Origin: Arhodomonas sp052060015
Lineage (GTDB): Bacteria; Pseudomonadota; Gammaproteobacteria; Nitrococcales; Nitrococcaceae
Length of the DNA stretch: 64,000 nt
Assembly (NCBI RefSeq): GCF_052060015.1
Contig: NZ_JBPODZ010000001.1
Span: 248,001 to 312,000 of the forward strand
Reading direction: 5' to 3'
The notes below the pieces were generated by a model. It did no database searches, had not been told where the DNA came from, and saw nothing but the letters and a program-made list of their open reading frames with translations. A program made the position numbers and the translations under genes. Positions 27,708 through 36,236 of this stretch are shown here, piece by piece (the first letter of the stretch is position 1; every line of letters begins with the position of its first letter).

Positions 27708-27829
27708 GCGACCATCTCCCCCTCGATCTTGAGGTGTAGTACCCCCCGAATGGCGTCCCGCTCCCGCGGCACGATGGTCGGACCGTCGGCGCCGATCCAG
27801 GCGGCGGCGAGCTCGAAGCGCTCCCTCAT
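27704..27829 (-). CDS. 41-residue small ORF translationally coupled to the CocE-type hydrolase
   Basis: A short ORF too small for most gene finders. ATG at 27829 follows a near-ideal GGGAGG with 7-nt spacing. The peptide begins MRERFELAAAWIGADG and ends VLHLKIEGEMVA, and its TGA overlaps the CocE start as ATGA. The strong ribosome-binding site, the amphipathic composition (charged ends, WIGADGPTIVPRERDAIRG centre) and the coupling favour a real gene. I recognise no family. It may be a stabilising partner, or simply a translational primer for the hydrolase. Confidence 0.6.
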   Translation of the reverse strand: MRERFELAAAWIGADGPTIVPRERDAIRGVLHLKIEGEMVA

Positions 27830-27984
27830 GCAGTATCCTCCCTGTGCCCGTCATCGAACAGATAGGGCACCGTGGGGTGACGCGCAAGTGTCCATCCGTG
27901 CCGTGGAACACGGTGACGACGGGCGTGTCGCAGCGGGTGTCGGCCCGTGCAGGCGAGGATTCAACCGGAACAGGGAGGAAGGGC

Positions 27985-28698
27985 GTGCCCCGTCGGTTAT
28001 GGCTGGTCTTGGTATTCCTGGTAACGGTGCTCGGTCTGGCCGCGCTCTGGCAATACCTGGCGCTCAATGACTGGATCACCACCGCCATGATCCGGGAGTG
28101 GGTGATGCGGGTCGCGGCCCTGGGCGAATGGGAATGGATGCCGGTGGTGCTGATGGCGGCCTATGTGCTGGCCTCCCTGGTGGTGTTCCCGTTAAGCATC
28201 CTGGTGGCCGTTACCGGTTTGCTTTACGGCAGCGTCAGCGGCTCGCTCTACGCCCTGGTCGGGACCTTGCTCGCGGCGGCGGTCACCTATTGGCTGGGCC
28301 GGCTGATCGGCCGGGAGGCGGTGGTCCGCCACGGGGGCAGGCGGTTGAATACCCTCGCCCGGGCCCTGTCGGCGCGGGGGGTGCGGACGATGATCGTGGT
28401 CTCGCTGCTGCCGCTGGCGCCGTTCACCGTGACCAATCTGGTGGCCGGGGCCTTTCACCTGCGTTTTCGGGACTACATGCTGGGCACGCTGATCGGCATC
28501 CTCCCGGGATTGCTGGCGATGACGGTGCTGGGCAGTCAGCTCGCCACACTCCTGACTGCGGAGAGCCTGGATACCGTGGCCTGGGCCCTGGCGGGCATGA
28601 TGGCAGTGGTGGTGGTGATCGGCGTGCTACGGATGCTCGCGGCGCGAAAGGAACGCAGGGCCACCCAAGCGGATGGCCCTGCGGGAGAGGAGGATTAG
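27985..28698 (+). CDS. TVP38/TMEM64 (DedA-like) family membrane protein
   Basis: The 237-residue polytopic protein starts at a GTG at 27985 behind a strong AGGGAGGAAGGGC. The hydrophobic helices are LWLVLVFLVTVLGLAALW, PVVLMAAYVLASLVVFPLSI, LLAAAVTYWLGRLIGREAV and a C-terminal WALAGMMAVVVVIGVLRML. The VTT-domain signature is present: LVAVTGLLYGSVSGSLYALV, then LPLAPFTVTNLVAGAFHLRF, DYMLGTLIGILPGLLAMTVL. Members are thought to be lipid scramblases or transporters. It diverges from the small ORF/CocE pair and converges on the HtrA-type protease gene with a 4-bp stop overlap. Confidence 0.88.
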   Translation: MPRRLWLVLVFLVTVLGLAALWQYLALNDWITTAMIREWVMRVAALGEWEWMPVVLMAAYVLASLVVFPLSILVAVTGLLYGSVSGSLYALVGTLLAAAVTYWLGRLIGREAVVRHGGRRLNTLARALSARGVRTMIVVSLLPLAPFTVTNLVAGAFHLRFRDYMLGTLIGILPGLLAMTVLGSQLATLLTAESLDTVAWALAGMMAVVVVIGVLRMLAARKERRATQADGPAGEED

Positions 28699-30080
28699 TC
28701 CCGAAGCACCATGAACAGGGCGCTGTCGCCCCGGCGGACCCGGAGTAGCAACTGGCTCTGCCCCTGGGCGATGCCCTCGAGGTCGGCGACCGAGCGTACC
28801 GGCCGGCGGTTCACCGAGGTGATTACATCACCCTCACGGAGCCCCCGCGCGGCCGGGGAGTCCGGGCTCACACCAGTGACCAGGACGCCTTCCACCTCGC
28901 CGTGGAGGGGGGAGCGCTCATCGAGCTCGGCGAGCTCCACACCGGCGAGGGGCCCCTCGGAGAGCCCGCCGGTGGCGGCGGTCTCTTCGCTGCGTTCACC
29001 CACGCGGGCCTCGATGGTGCGTTCCTCCCCGTCGCGGACGATGGTCAGCTCCACCGTGTCGCCGATTTGATGCAACCCGATGACCTTCGCGAGCTCGGCG
29101 GCCCCGTCGATGGCCTCGCCGTCCACAGCGGTGACCACGTCCCCCTCCTGGAGGCCGGCCTCCTCGGCGGCGGAATCGGGCTGGACCTGGGCGATCAGGG
29201 CACCCTGGCGATCGTCCATGCCCATGGCCTCGGCGATCTCCGGGGTGAGGTCCTGGACGCGCACGCCGAGCACCCCGCGGCGCACCTCGCCATGCTCGAT
29301 GAGCTGGTCCATGATCTGTTTGGCCATGTTAACGGGTACGGCGAAGCCGATACCGATGTTCCCGCCGCTGCGCGACAGGATGGCCGTGTTGATACCCACC
29401 AGCTCACCACGAAGGTTCACGAGGGCGCCGCCGGAGTTGCCCGGGTTGATGGAGGCGTCGGTCTGGATGAAGTCCTGGATCCGGGCCCGGGCGGCCTGTC
29501 CGGAGAGACTGCGACCGAGGCCGCTGACGATGCCGCTGGTCACCGTGTGCTCAAGGCCGAAGGGATTGCCCACGGCCACCACGTAGTCCCCCGGCCGCAG
29601 GGTAGAGGAGTCCCCGATGGTGACCTGGGTGAGGTTATCCGCCTCGATCTGGATCACGGCGATGTCGGTCTCCGGGTCCGAGCCGATGACCTCTGCGGTG
29701 AACTGGCGGTTGTCGTTGGTGCCGACGGTGATCTCATCGGCCTTATCGATGACGTGGTGGTTGGTGAGGATGTAGCCCTCATCGGCGTCGACGATCACAC
29801 CGGAGCCCAGGGAACGCACCTCGCGCTCGCGGCGCGGCATCATGTCCTCGTCGAAGAAGCGCTTGAAGAACGGGTGCTCCATGAGCGGGTTCTGCTGGGC
29901 CTCCACGGTGCCTCGGGTGGAGATGTTCACCACCGCCGGGGAGACCTCTTCGACCAGTGGTGCCAGCGAGGGCATCCCGTTGTCGTCGCCGGCGTCCGGC
30001 AGGGCGCTCAGCGCCGGTTGCGCGGTGGCGAAGGTGAGCCCGACTGCCAGGGTCGTTAGCAGCGTTTTCAGTGGTTTCAT
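28695..30080 (-). CDS. Periplasmic HtrA/Deg-type serine protease (DegQ-like)
   Basis: The 461-residue protein has a signal peptide (LKTLLTTLAVGLTFATAQPA). The trypsin-like protease domain carries the full triad: His in ILTNHHVIDKA, Asp in DPETDIAVIQ and Ser in INPGNSGGALVNLRG. Two PDZ domains follow (about 270-360, RGVLGVRVQDLTPEIAEAMG; about 370-461, GVLVTGVSPDSPAARGLREG). This is the DegQ/DegP layout, an envelope quality-control protease and chaperone. I start at the ATG at 30080, after GAGAGGG; the frame extends upstream but without a signal peptide. It diverges from the aminotransferase gene over 151 bp. Confidence 0.93.
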   Translation of the reverse strand: MKPLKTLLTTLAVGLTFATAQPALSALPDAGDDNGMPSLAPLVEEVSPAVVNISTRGTVEAQQNPLMEHPFFKRFFDEDMMPRREREVRSLGSGVIVDADEGYILTNHHVIDKADEITVGTNDNRQFTAEVIGSDPETDIAVIQIEADNLTQVTIGDSSTLRPGDYVVAVGNPFGLEHTVTSGIVSGLGRSLSGQAARARIQDFIQTDASINPGNSGGALVNLRGELVGINTAILSRSGGNIGIGFAVPVNMAKQIMDQLIEHGEVRRGVLGVRVQDLTPEIAEAMGMDDRQGALIAQVQPDSAAEEAGLQEGDVVTAVDGEAIDGAAELAKVIGLHQIGDTVELTIVRDGEERTIEARVGERSEETAATGGLSEGPLAGVELAELDERSPLHGEVEGVLVTGVSPDSPAARGLREGDVITSVNRRPVRSVADLEGIAQGQSQLLLRVRRGDSALFMVLRD

Positions 30081-30231
30081 GGACAACCCTCTCGTGGTTG
30101 ATGGAAAGATCGGTTCAGCATGTAGGCTGACTGGTGCACCCGGCGATTGGTTCCTGGAGGTGTCATCCCTGCCGATGCCCGCTACCATGCAGGGTGTTGC
30201 GGATCGATATAGGTTACTGACGAGGTATTGC

Positions 30232-31581
30232 ATGGCTAACGATGCGAACGCGGCGCTCATCGCCCGTGATCTGGAGCACTTGGTCCATCCATTGCAGAGC
30301 CGCGCCGGGCATTCCGGTGGTCGCGTGTGGGTGCGTGGCGAGGGGCCGTGGCTGGAGGATGCCGACGGCAACCGGTTCTTCGATGGCCTCTCCGGGCTCT
30401 GGAACGTAAACGCCGGTCACGGCCGGAGGGAGCTGGTGGATGCTGCGGCCGCACAGATGGGTCAGCTGGCCTATGCCTCTGGCTACTCCGGCAGCACCAA
30501 CGAGCGTGCCATCGAGCTCGCAGAGCGGCTGGCGGGCATCACCCCCGAGGGAATCAACCGCTTCTTCTTCACCTCCGGCGGCGGCGAGGCCAGTGACAGC
30601 AACTTCAAGATGGCCCGCTCCTACTGGAAGCTCAAGGGTCATCCGGGCAAGACCAAGGTGATCGCGCGCCAATGGGGGTATCACGGGGTGACCCTGGCGG
30701 CCATGTCCGCCACCGGCATGGCGCCGTACTGGCCACTGTTCGAGCCCCGAGTGCCGGGGTTCGTCCACATCCCCTCACCGTACCCCTATCGCTACGAGGC
30801 CCCGGCGGGGGGCTCCCCCGGCATCGCCGCGGCCAATGAGCTGGAGGAGGCCATCCTGCGCGAGGGGCCGGAGACGGTGGCCATGTTCATCGCCGAGCCG
30901 GTGCAGGGCGCTGGCGGCGTGATCGTGCCGCCGGATGACTACTTCCCGCGGATCCGCGAGATCTGCGACAAGTACGACGTCCTGCTGGTCGCCGACGAGG
31001 TGATCACCGGATTCGGTCGTACCGGGCGGATGTTCGGCCTGGAGCATTGGGGGGTGAAGCCCGATCTGATCCAGTTCGCTAAGGCCATCACCTCGGGGTA
31101 TTTCCCACTGGGCGGTATCGGCATCAGCGACGAGATTGCCGCGACCCTCGATCAGGCGGAAACGCCCTGGATGCATGCGTATACCTACAGCGGCCACCCC
31201 GTCGGCTGTGCCGTGGCCCTGGCGATGCTGGATGTCATTGAGACGGAGGATTTCCCCGGCCAGGCGGCGCGCAAGGGCCAGCGCCTGCTCGAGGGCCTGC
31301 GCGAGGCAGTGGGCGGTCATCCCAATGTCGGCGACGTCCGCGGCCTGGGTATGATGGCGGCGGTGGAGATGGTCCGTGACCGGGCCACCAAGGCGGAGTT
31401 CGACGCCTCGGAGAAGGTCGGCCCGCAGGTGCTCAAGGCGCTGATGGAGCGCGGCGTGTTCACCCGCGTGCGTGGCGACGTCCTCTGCCTCGCACCGCCC
31501 ATCATCACCGAGGACGCCGACATCGACCGCCTGGTGGCGAACGTCCGCGAGGCCGTCACCGAGGTGCTGGGAACCGGCTGA
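30232..31581 (+). CDS. Class III (omega) aminotransferase, aspartate aminotransferase family
   Basis: The 449-residue PLP enzyme of fold type I, class III, transfers the terminal amino group of an omega-amino acid or diamine to pyruvate or similar. RFFDGLSGLWNVNAGHGR, FFFTSGGGEASDSNFKMAR and QWGYHGVTLAAMSATGM are characteristic. The PLP-ring Asp lies in VLLVADEVITGFGRTGRMF, and the Schiff-base Lys in DLIQFAKAITSGYFPLGG. The best-fitting subgroup is beta-alanine:pyruvate or aromatic-amine transaminase (inference). If beta-alanine is the substrate, the product malonate semialdehyde is the MmsA substrate. The ATG at 30232 follows GACGAGG. Confidence 0.9.
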   Translation: MANDANAALIARDLEHLVHPLQSRAGHSGGRVWVRGEGPWLEDADGNRFFDGLSGLWNVNAGHGRRELVDAAAAQMGQLAYASGYSGSTNERAIELAERLAGITPEGINRFFFTSGGGEASDSNFKMARSYWKLKGHPGKTKVIARQWGYHGVTLAAMSATGMAPYWPLFEPRVPGFVHIPSPYPYRYEAPAGGSPGIAAANELEEAILREGPETVAMFIAEPVQGAGGVIVPPDDYFPRIREICDKYDVLLVADEVITGFGRTGRMFGLEHWGVKPDLIQFAKAITSGYFPLGGIGISDEIAATLDQAETPWMHAYTYSGHPVGCAVALAMLDVIETEDFPGQAARKGQRLLEGLREAVGGHPNVGDVRGLGMMAAVEMVRDRATKAEFDASEKVGPQVLKALMERGVFTRVRGDVLCLAPPIITEDADIDRLVANVREAVTEVLGTG

Positions 31582-31653
31582 GGGGTTGCAAAGGACGGCC
31601 GGCGCCCTTACCTCCGGGGATTGTCCGAAGCAGAACGAAACCCGGGAGGTCCC

Positions 31654-32349
31654 ATGGCGGAACCGGTTCTCCTGATTACTGGCGCATCCAGCGGCATCGG
31701 CGCCGAGACGGCGCGGCAAGCCGTCGCGGATGGCTACCGTCTGGTACTGGCCGCGCGTCGACGTGAGCGCCTGGAGGCACTCGCCGAGGAGCTCGGCGGG
31801 CCGGAGCGGGTGCACACGGTGCGCTGTGACGTCACCGACGAGTCCGATCAGCAGGCCATGGTTGCCGCGGCCATGGAGCGGTTCGGGCGCATCGACGCGG
31901 TCTTCGCCAACGCCGGGATGAAGGGCAGCCCCGGAGGCTTCAGCGGCGCTGACACCAGTGTCTGGCGGGAGATGATCCTCACCAATGTCTACGGCGTGGG
32001 GCTGACCCTGCGACATACCCTCGCCGCGCTGCGCGAAAGCCGGGGCCACTTGCTCATCACCGGCTCGGCGGCCGGTCGGGCGACCATCCCCGGTTCCATG
32101 TACAGCGCCAGCAAGTGGGCGGTGAGCGCCATCGGCTACGGGGTGCGCGAGGAGCTCCGGGGCAGCGGCGTCCGGGTGACCCTCATCGAGCCCGGCATGG
32201 TGGACACGGAGTTCTTCGACGAGCCCCCGGAGCAGGCCCTTGCGTCGACGGACGTGGCCGGCGCGGTGGTCTACGCCCTGCGCCAGCCCCGGCATGTGGA
32301 TGTCAACGAGATCCTGGTGCGGCCCACGCCGCCGGAGGAGCGCGACTGA
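31654..32349 (+). CDS. Short-chain dehydrogenase/reductase (SDR)
   Basis: The 231-residue classical SDR has the cofactor loop ITGASSGIGAETARQAV, the RR after the second strand (LAARRRERLEAL, suggesting NADPH), VRCDVTDESD, FANAGMKGSP (NAG motif), LLITGSAAGRATIP with the catalytic Ser, and YSASKWAVSAI with Tyr and Lys. It reduces or oxidises an unknown carbonyl or alcohol. The ATG at 31654 lies behind CGGGAGGTCCC. Its TGA overlaps the ATG of the flavin monooxygenase gene (TGATG), so translation is coupled. Both lie 72 bp downstream of the aminotransferase. Confidence 0.9.
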   Translation: MAEPVLLITGASSGIGAETARQAVADGYRLVLAARRRERLEALAEELGGPERVHTVRCDVTDESDQQAMVAAAMERFGRIDAVFANAGMKGSPGGFSGADTSVWREMILTNVYGVGLTLRHTLAALRESRGHLLITGSAAGRATIPGSMYSASKWAVSAIGYGVREELRGSGVRVTLIEPGMVDTEFFDEPPEQALASTDVAGAVVYALRQPRHVDVNEILVRPTPPEERD

Positions 32350-33401
32350 TGAGTGACTCCACACGCAAGGCCCTGGCGGAGGTCCCGCTGTCGGTGCTGG
32401 ACCTGGCAACGGTGCCCCAGGGGTCGGCTCCGGCCGAGGCCTTCCGGCGCAGCGCGGCCGTGGCCCGCCGGGTGGAGGGATTGGGCTTCCAGCGCTTCTG
32501 GATCGCCGAGCACCACAACCTAGACGGCATCGCCAGCGCGGCCACCGCGGTGCTCATCGGCCACGTGGCCGGTAACACCGAGCGGATCCGGGTGGGCGCC
32601 GGTGGCATCATGCTGCCCAACCATGCGCCGCTGGCGGTGGCCGAGCAGTTCGGTACCCTGGAGGCCCTGTATCCCGGGCGCATCGATCTTGGGCTGGGGC
32701 GCGCACCGGGTACGGACGGCGAAACCGCCCGGGCCCTGCGGGCACGCTTTGGTCCCCATGAGCCGGAGTTCGACGCGCTCCTCGAAGAGCTTCGATACTA
32801 CCTGGCGCCGGCGGAGCCGGGCCAGCGGGTGCGGGCGGTGCCGGGGGCGGGTAGCGAGGTGCCCCTGTGGTTGCTGGGCTCGGGGCATTACAGTGCCCAG
32901 CTCGCCGCCCATCTGGGGCTGCCCTTCGCCTTCGCCAGCCATTTCGCGCCGCAGAACCTGCACGATGCGCTGGCCCTGTACCGGCATCACTTCCGGCCCT
33001 CGAGGTGGCTGGAGCGGCCGTATGCGATGGTGGGCGTGAATGTCGTCGCCGCGGATAGCCAGGAACGTGCCGAGTACCTGGCCACCTCGCTGCAGCAGCG
33101 TTTCCTGCGGATGATCCGTAATCGCCGCGGACCACTGGACCCGCCGGTGGAGTCCATGGACGTGCTCTGGGACCGCCGAGAGGCGGCGATGGTCCGTGCC
33201 CAGCTAAGCGCCTCGGCCATCGGCGATGGGGAGACGGTGCGTGATCGCCTGCAGGCGCTGATCGACGAGACCGGTGCCGACGAGCTCATCGTGAACTGCG
33301 ATACTTTTGCCCTGGAGGACCGGCTCCGCGCCTTCGAGGTCCTCGCCGATGCGTGGCGGGGCGAGGTGGGGGAACCCGCTGCGGACGGCGTCGGGGGTTG
33401 A
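32349..33401 (+). CDS. LLM-class flavin-dependent oxidoreductase (luciferase-like)
   Basis: The 350-residue protein belongs to the bacterial-luciferase-like superfamily, group 1. The barrel starts with PLSVLDLATVPQGSAPAEAF and includes LGFQRFWIAEHHNLDGIASA, IRVGAGGIMLPNHAPLAVAE, LYPGRIDLGLGRAPGTD, PLWLLGSGHYSAQLAAHLGL and ADELIVNCDTFALEDRLRAF. The WIAEHHN stretch is the most diagnostic element. It uses reduced FMN or F420 with an unknown substrate and is co-translated with the preceding SDR (1-bp stop/start overlap). A tRNA-Arg gene follows 43 bp after the stop. Confidence 0.92.
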   Translation: MSDSTRKALAEVPLSVLDLATVPQGSAPAEAFRRSAAVARRVEGLGFQRFWIAEHHNLDGIASAATAVLIGHVAGNTERIRVGAGGIMLPNHAPLAVAEQFGTLEALYPGRIDLGLGRAPGTDGETARALRARFGPHEPEFDALLEELRYYLAPAEPGQRVRAVPGAGSEVPLWLLGSGHYSAQLAAHLGLPFAFASHFAPQNLHDALALYRHHFRPSRWLERPYAMVGVNVVAADSQERAEYLATSLQQRFLRMIRNRRGPLDPPVESMDVLWDRREAAMVRAQLSASAIGDGETVRDRLQALIDETGADELIVNCDTFALEDRLRAFEVLADAWRGEVGEPAADGVGG

Positions 33402-33444
33402 CGCCTGGCCGGAACCGGGCGCAGAATACGCGCCTCACGACATA

Positions 33445-33521
33445 GCGCCTGTAGCTCAACTGGATAGAGCACCTGACTACGGATCAGGAGGTTGGGGGTT
33501 CGAATCCTCCCGGGCGCGCCA
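33445..33521 (+). tRNA. tRNA-Arg (anticodon ACG)
   Basis: Seventy-seven nucleotides with encoded CCA. Acceptor GCGCCTG (33445-33451) pairs with CGGGCGC (33511-33517, one G-U), followed by discriminator G and CCA. D-arm TAGCTCAACTGGATAGAGCA; anticodon stem CCTGA/TCAGG around CTACGGA with ACG at 33479-33481; T-arm GGGGGTTCGAATCCTCC. The wobble A is expected to be edited to inosine so that it reads CGU, CGC and CGA. Confidence 0.97.
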
Positions 33522-33527
33522 GATGAC

Positions 33528-33558
33528 GGGGCTTCCAGCGATGGGAGCCCCTTCTTTT
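33528..33558 (+). terminator. Rho-independent terminator after tRNA-Arg
   Basis: A 9-bp stem, GGGGCTTCC (33528-33536) with GGGAGCCCC (33543-33551, one G-U), has loop AGCGAT and is followed by TTCTTTT. It starts 7 nt after the tRNA CCA end, the textbook position for tRNA transcript termination. Confidence 0.9.
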
Positions 33559-33683
33559 CGCCTCCTCGACTCGCATGGCCCATCCCGCGCAATCCGTCCG
33601 GGTTGCTTGCTTCGTCTCTGCGGCCCATAGTTTGGCGTAACGGTAACGCCCGCGCTGAGCGGCCATCCCCATCGAGGCGCTTC

Positions 33684-35042
33684 ATGGCCCGAAAGACCGT
33701 ATTCGTGATCGGGGCCGATGAGCCGAACCTGGAACGTTTGCGGCGGCTGCCGCAGGGCGCGGGATGTGATTTTGTCTCGGCGCTGGATCTGCACGAGATC
33801 CGTGGGGTGGAGACCTTTGACGTTGCCACCCTCACGGAGCGGGTCGCGCGCCGGATCACGGAGTACGAAGGTTCGGTGGACGGTGTCGTCGCCTTCTTCG
33901 ACTTTCCTGCCTCCACCATCTTGCCGGTCATCGCGGCACGCAACGGGCTGCCCGGGCCCAGTCTGGAGAGTGTGCTCAAGTGCGAGCACAAGTACTGGAG
34001 TCGTCTGGAGCAACGGGAGGTTGCCGCCGATCACGTCCCGCCGTTTCGGGCCTTCGATCCCTGCGCCGAGACGGAGTCGCGGGATATGCCGCTGCCGCCG
34101 CCGTTTTGGATTAAGCCGGTAAAGTCCTTCCGCTCGCACCTCGGTTTTCTGATCAATGATCAACGAGAGTTCCGTTTCTGCAGTGAGCGCATCTGTAGGG
34201 AAATCGACTACGTGGTGGCACCGTTCCGGGAGATGATGCGCGCCCACGCAATGCCGGGTGAGATCGTCGATATGCGGGAGACGTGTCTGGCGGAGAACCT
34301 GATCGGCGGCGCCCAGTGCACGCTCGAGGGGTATGTATTCCAGGGGGAAGTGGTCGCCTACGGGATCGTCGATTCGGTGCGCTCGAACAACCGCTCGTCT
34401 TTCAGTCGTTACCAGTACCCCTCGGCGTTGCCGCAAACGGTGCAGCACCGGATGGCGGATGTGGCCCGGCGGGTCATTCAGCGGATCGGCCTCAACAACG
34501 CGTGTTTTGATGTCGAGTTCTTCTGGGATCAGGCCACGGACAAGATCTGGCTGCTGGAGATCAACCCGCGCCTCTCCCAGTCCCATGGGGAGATATTCGA
34601 GCTGGTCCACGGCGTGCCCCATCTGGCCCACATGGTGGATATCGCCCTCGGCCGCCGGCCACAGCCGTTGCCGGCGCAGGGAGCGTATCGGCTGGCCGCG
34701 AACTGCCACCTACGGGCGTTCGAGGACAGCCGGGTGCAGCGTGTGCCGGGTGCAGATGAGCTACATCGCATCAGCGAGGATATCCCCGGTGTGACGGTTG
34801 AGCTTCACGTCACGGAGGGGCAGACCCTGTCGGAGCTCCCCGATCAGGACAGCTACAGCTTCGAGATCGCCAACATCACCGTTGGCGCTGGCGATGAACA
34901 GGAGCTTCTGGAGAAGTATCAGCGGGCGGTGGAGCAGATGGGTCTGGAGCTTCAGCCCTTGCGCACCAATGCCCTGGTGGCCGACGGCACCCCGGGCTCG
35001 GTACCCGCCGCATCGTTGCACGGGGATGATTGCAACCGGTAA
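33684..35042 (+). CDS. ATP-grasp domain ligase (first of two)
   Basis: The 452-residue protein has a pre-grasp domain (1-100; VFVIGADEPNLERLRRLP, DGVVAFFDFPASTILPVIAA). An ATP-grasp fold follows: PPPFWIKPVKSFRSHLGF, CLAENLIGGAQCTLEGYVF and the Mg2+-binding WLLEINPRLSQSHGEIFELV with Glu and Asn of the EINPR motif. It joins a carboxylate to an amine or thiol through an acyl phosphate; the substrate is unknown. Residues about 340-450 form an extra C-terminal domain like those of biotin-carboxylase-type ligases. It starts at the ATG at 33684; the open frame upstream crosses the tRNA terminator and is not coding. The next gene, also ATP-grasp, is 141 bp downstream. Confidence 0.85.
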   Translation: MARKTVFVIGADEPNLERLRRLPQGAGCDFVSALDLHEIRGVETFDVATLTERVARRITEYEGSVDGVVAFFDFPASTILPVIAARNGLPGPSLESVLKCEHKYWSRLEQREVAADHVPPFRAFDPCAETESRDMPLPPPFWIKPVKSFRSHLGFLINDQREFRFCSERICREIDYVVAPFREMMRAHAMPGEIVDMRETCLAENLIGGAQCTLEGYVFQGEVVAYGIVDSVRSNNRSSFSRYQYPSALPQTVQHRMADVARRVIQRIGLNNACFDVEFFWDQATDKIWLLEINPRLSQSHGEIFELVHGVPHLAHMVDIALGRRPQPLPAQGAYRLAANCHLRAFEDSRVQRVPGADELHRISEDIPGVTVELHVTEGQTLSELPDQDSYSFEIANITVGAGDEQELLEKYQRAVEQMGLELQPLRTNALVADGTPGSVPAASLHGDDCNR

Positions 35043-35183
35043 GCGGAGCGGGCGGGTCGTTCCGCAGGCACCTAGGGTACGATAGTGGCCGTCCTGGGCG
35101 GGATTGGTGACCTTGATTCCGTTCCTGAGCTACCTTTACCGGTAAGTCGGCGATCCGCTCTCCGCCTGGGATAGGGAAAACCG

Positions 35184-36236
35184 ATGGCCTACCAATCGGT
35201 GCTCCCACCGCAACACGGAGATGCAGTCATCGACATCACGGTCGTTTTGGGTGATCCGGATCTGCCCTACAGCTACAACCCGAGCAATCGCTTCGAGCCC
35301 CAGGATCATCTCGCCGTGCGGCGGCTGAAGGAGGCACTGTCCACGCTCGGCGAGCACCGTTTCCGGTTTCTCGAAGATCACTCCCGCCTCTGGGAGAGCC
35401 TTGATGAGGGGCATCCGGCGCTGGTGCTCAATTTCTGCAACACCGGCTATCGCAATAAGCCCAGCCATCAGCACCATATCGCTTCCATGCTGGAGATGCT
35501 CGAGCTGCCCTATGCCGGTGCCGCGCCGGAGACCATGGTGCTGTGCCATCACAAGTTCCTGGTGAGTACCCTGGCCGCCGACCTGGGCGTTCCGGTACCG
35601 CGACAGATGCTGGTGGACAGCGGGGATGCGGATGGCCCCTTGCCGGAGGACTACCCGGTCTTCATCAAGGCGAACGGCGGCGATGGCAGCATCGGGATCG
35701 GGCCGAACTCCGTGGTCCACGGTCCGGAGGAAACCAGGCGCTGTCTGAGCGAGTTGCACGCGTTGCTGCCCGGCCAGTTCGCGTTGATCCAGGACTACCT
35801 GCCGGGCCCGGAATACAGCATCGGGGTATTCGGTAACGCACAGGCGGGGTTCACCGCGCTACCTCCTTTGCAGATCGATTTCTCGGCCCTCGCGAGCGAC
35901 CTACCCCCGATCATGACCTACGACTCCAAGGTGAATCCGGACTCGCCGTACTGGCAGAAGGTCCGCTTTCAGCCAACCGAATCCGAGGATGCGCGGCGGC
36001 GAATGACCGATGCTGCTACCCGCCTGTTCGAGCGGCTGGGGTGTCGCGATTATGCGCGTATGGACTTCCGTGCGGACGCGGCCGGCGTGCCGCGGCTCAT
36101 CGACGTCAACGCCCATCCCATGTGGGGCGAGGGGGGGATGCTGGCCACCATGACGGGCTACCAGGGCCGCAGTTATCCGCAGATGCTCGAATCCATCATC
36201 GAGGCGGCCCGCGCCCGATCCGGGCTCACGCGGTAG
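35184..36236 (+). CDS. ATP-grasp ligase, D-Ala-D-Ala ligase-like (second of two)
   Basis: The 350-residue protein resembles Ddl-type ligases: N-terminal LVLNFCNTGYRNKPSHQHHI, LPYAGAAPETMVLCHHKFLV, the ATP-binding PVFIKANGGDGSIGIGPNSV and ALIQDYLPGPEYSIGVFGNA, then CRDYARMDFRADAAGVPRLI and the metal site DVNAHPMWGEGGML. True Ddl has EVNTxPG(M/F)T.xS; here Asp replaces Glu and the loop is different, so cell-wall D-Ala-D-Ala synthesis is unlikely. With the neighbouring ATP-grasp ligase it may make a small peptide-like product (inference). Its end overlaps the convergent amidotransferase gene by 11 bp. Confidence 0.85.
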   Translation: MAYQSVLPPQHGDAVIDITVVLGDPDLPYSYNPSNRFEPQDHLAVRRLKEALSTLGEHRFRFLEDHSRLWESLDEGHPALVLNFCNTGYRNKPSHQHHIASMLEMLELPYAGAAPETMVLCHHKFLVSTLAADLGVPVPRQMLVDSGDADGPLPEDYPVFIKANGGDGSIGIGPNSVVHGPEETRRCLSELHALLPGQFALIQDYLPGPEYSIGVFGNAQAGFTALPPLQIDFSALASDLPPIMTYDSKVNPDSPYWQKVRFQPTESEDARRRMTDAATRLFERLGCRDYARMDFRADAAGVPRLIDVNAHPMWGEGGMLATMTGYQGRSYPQMLESIIEAARARSGLTR

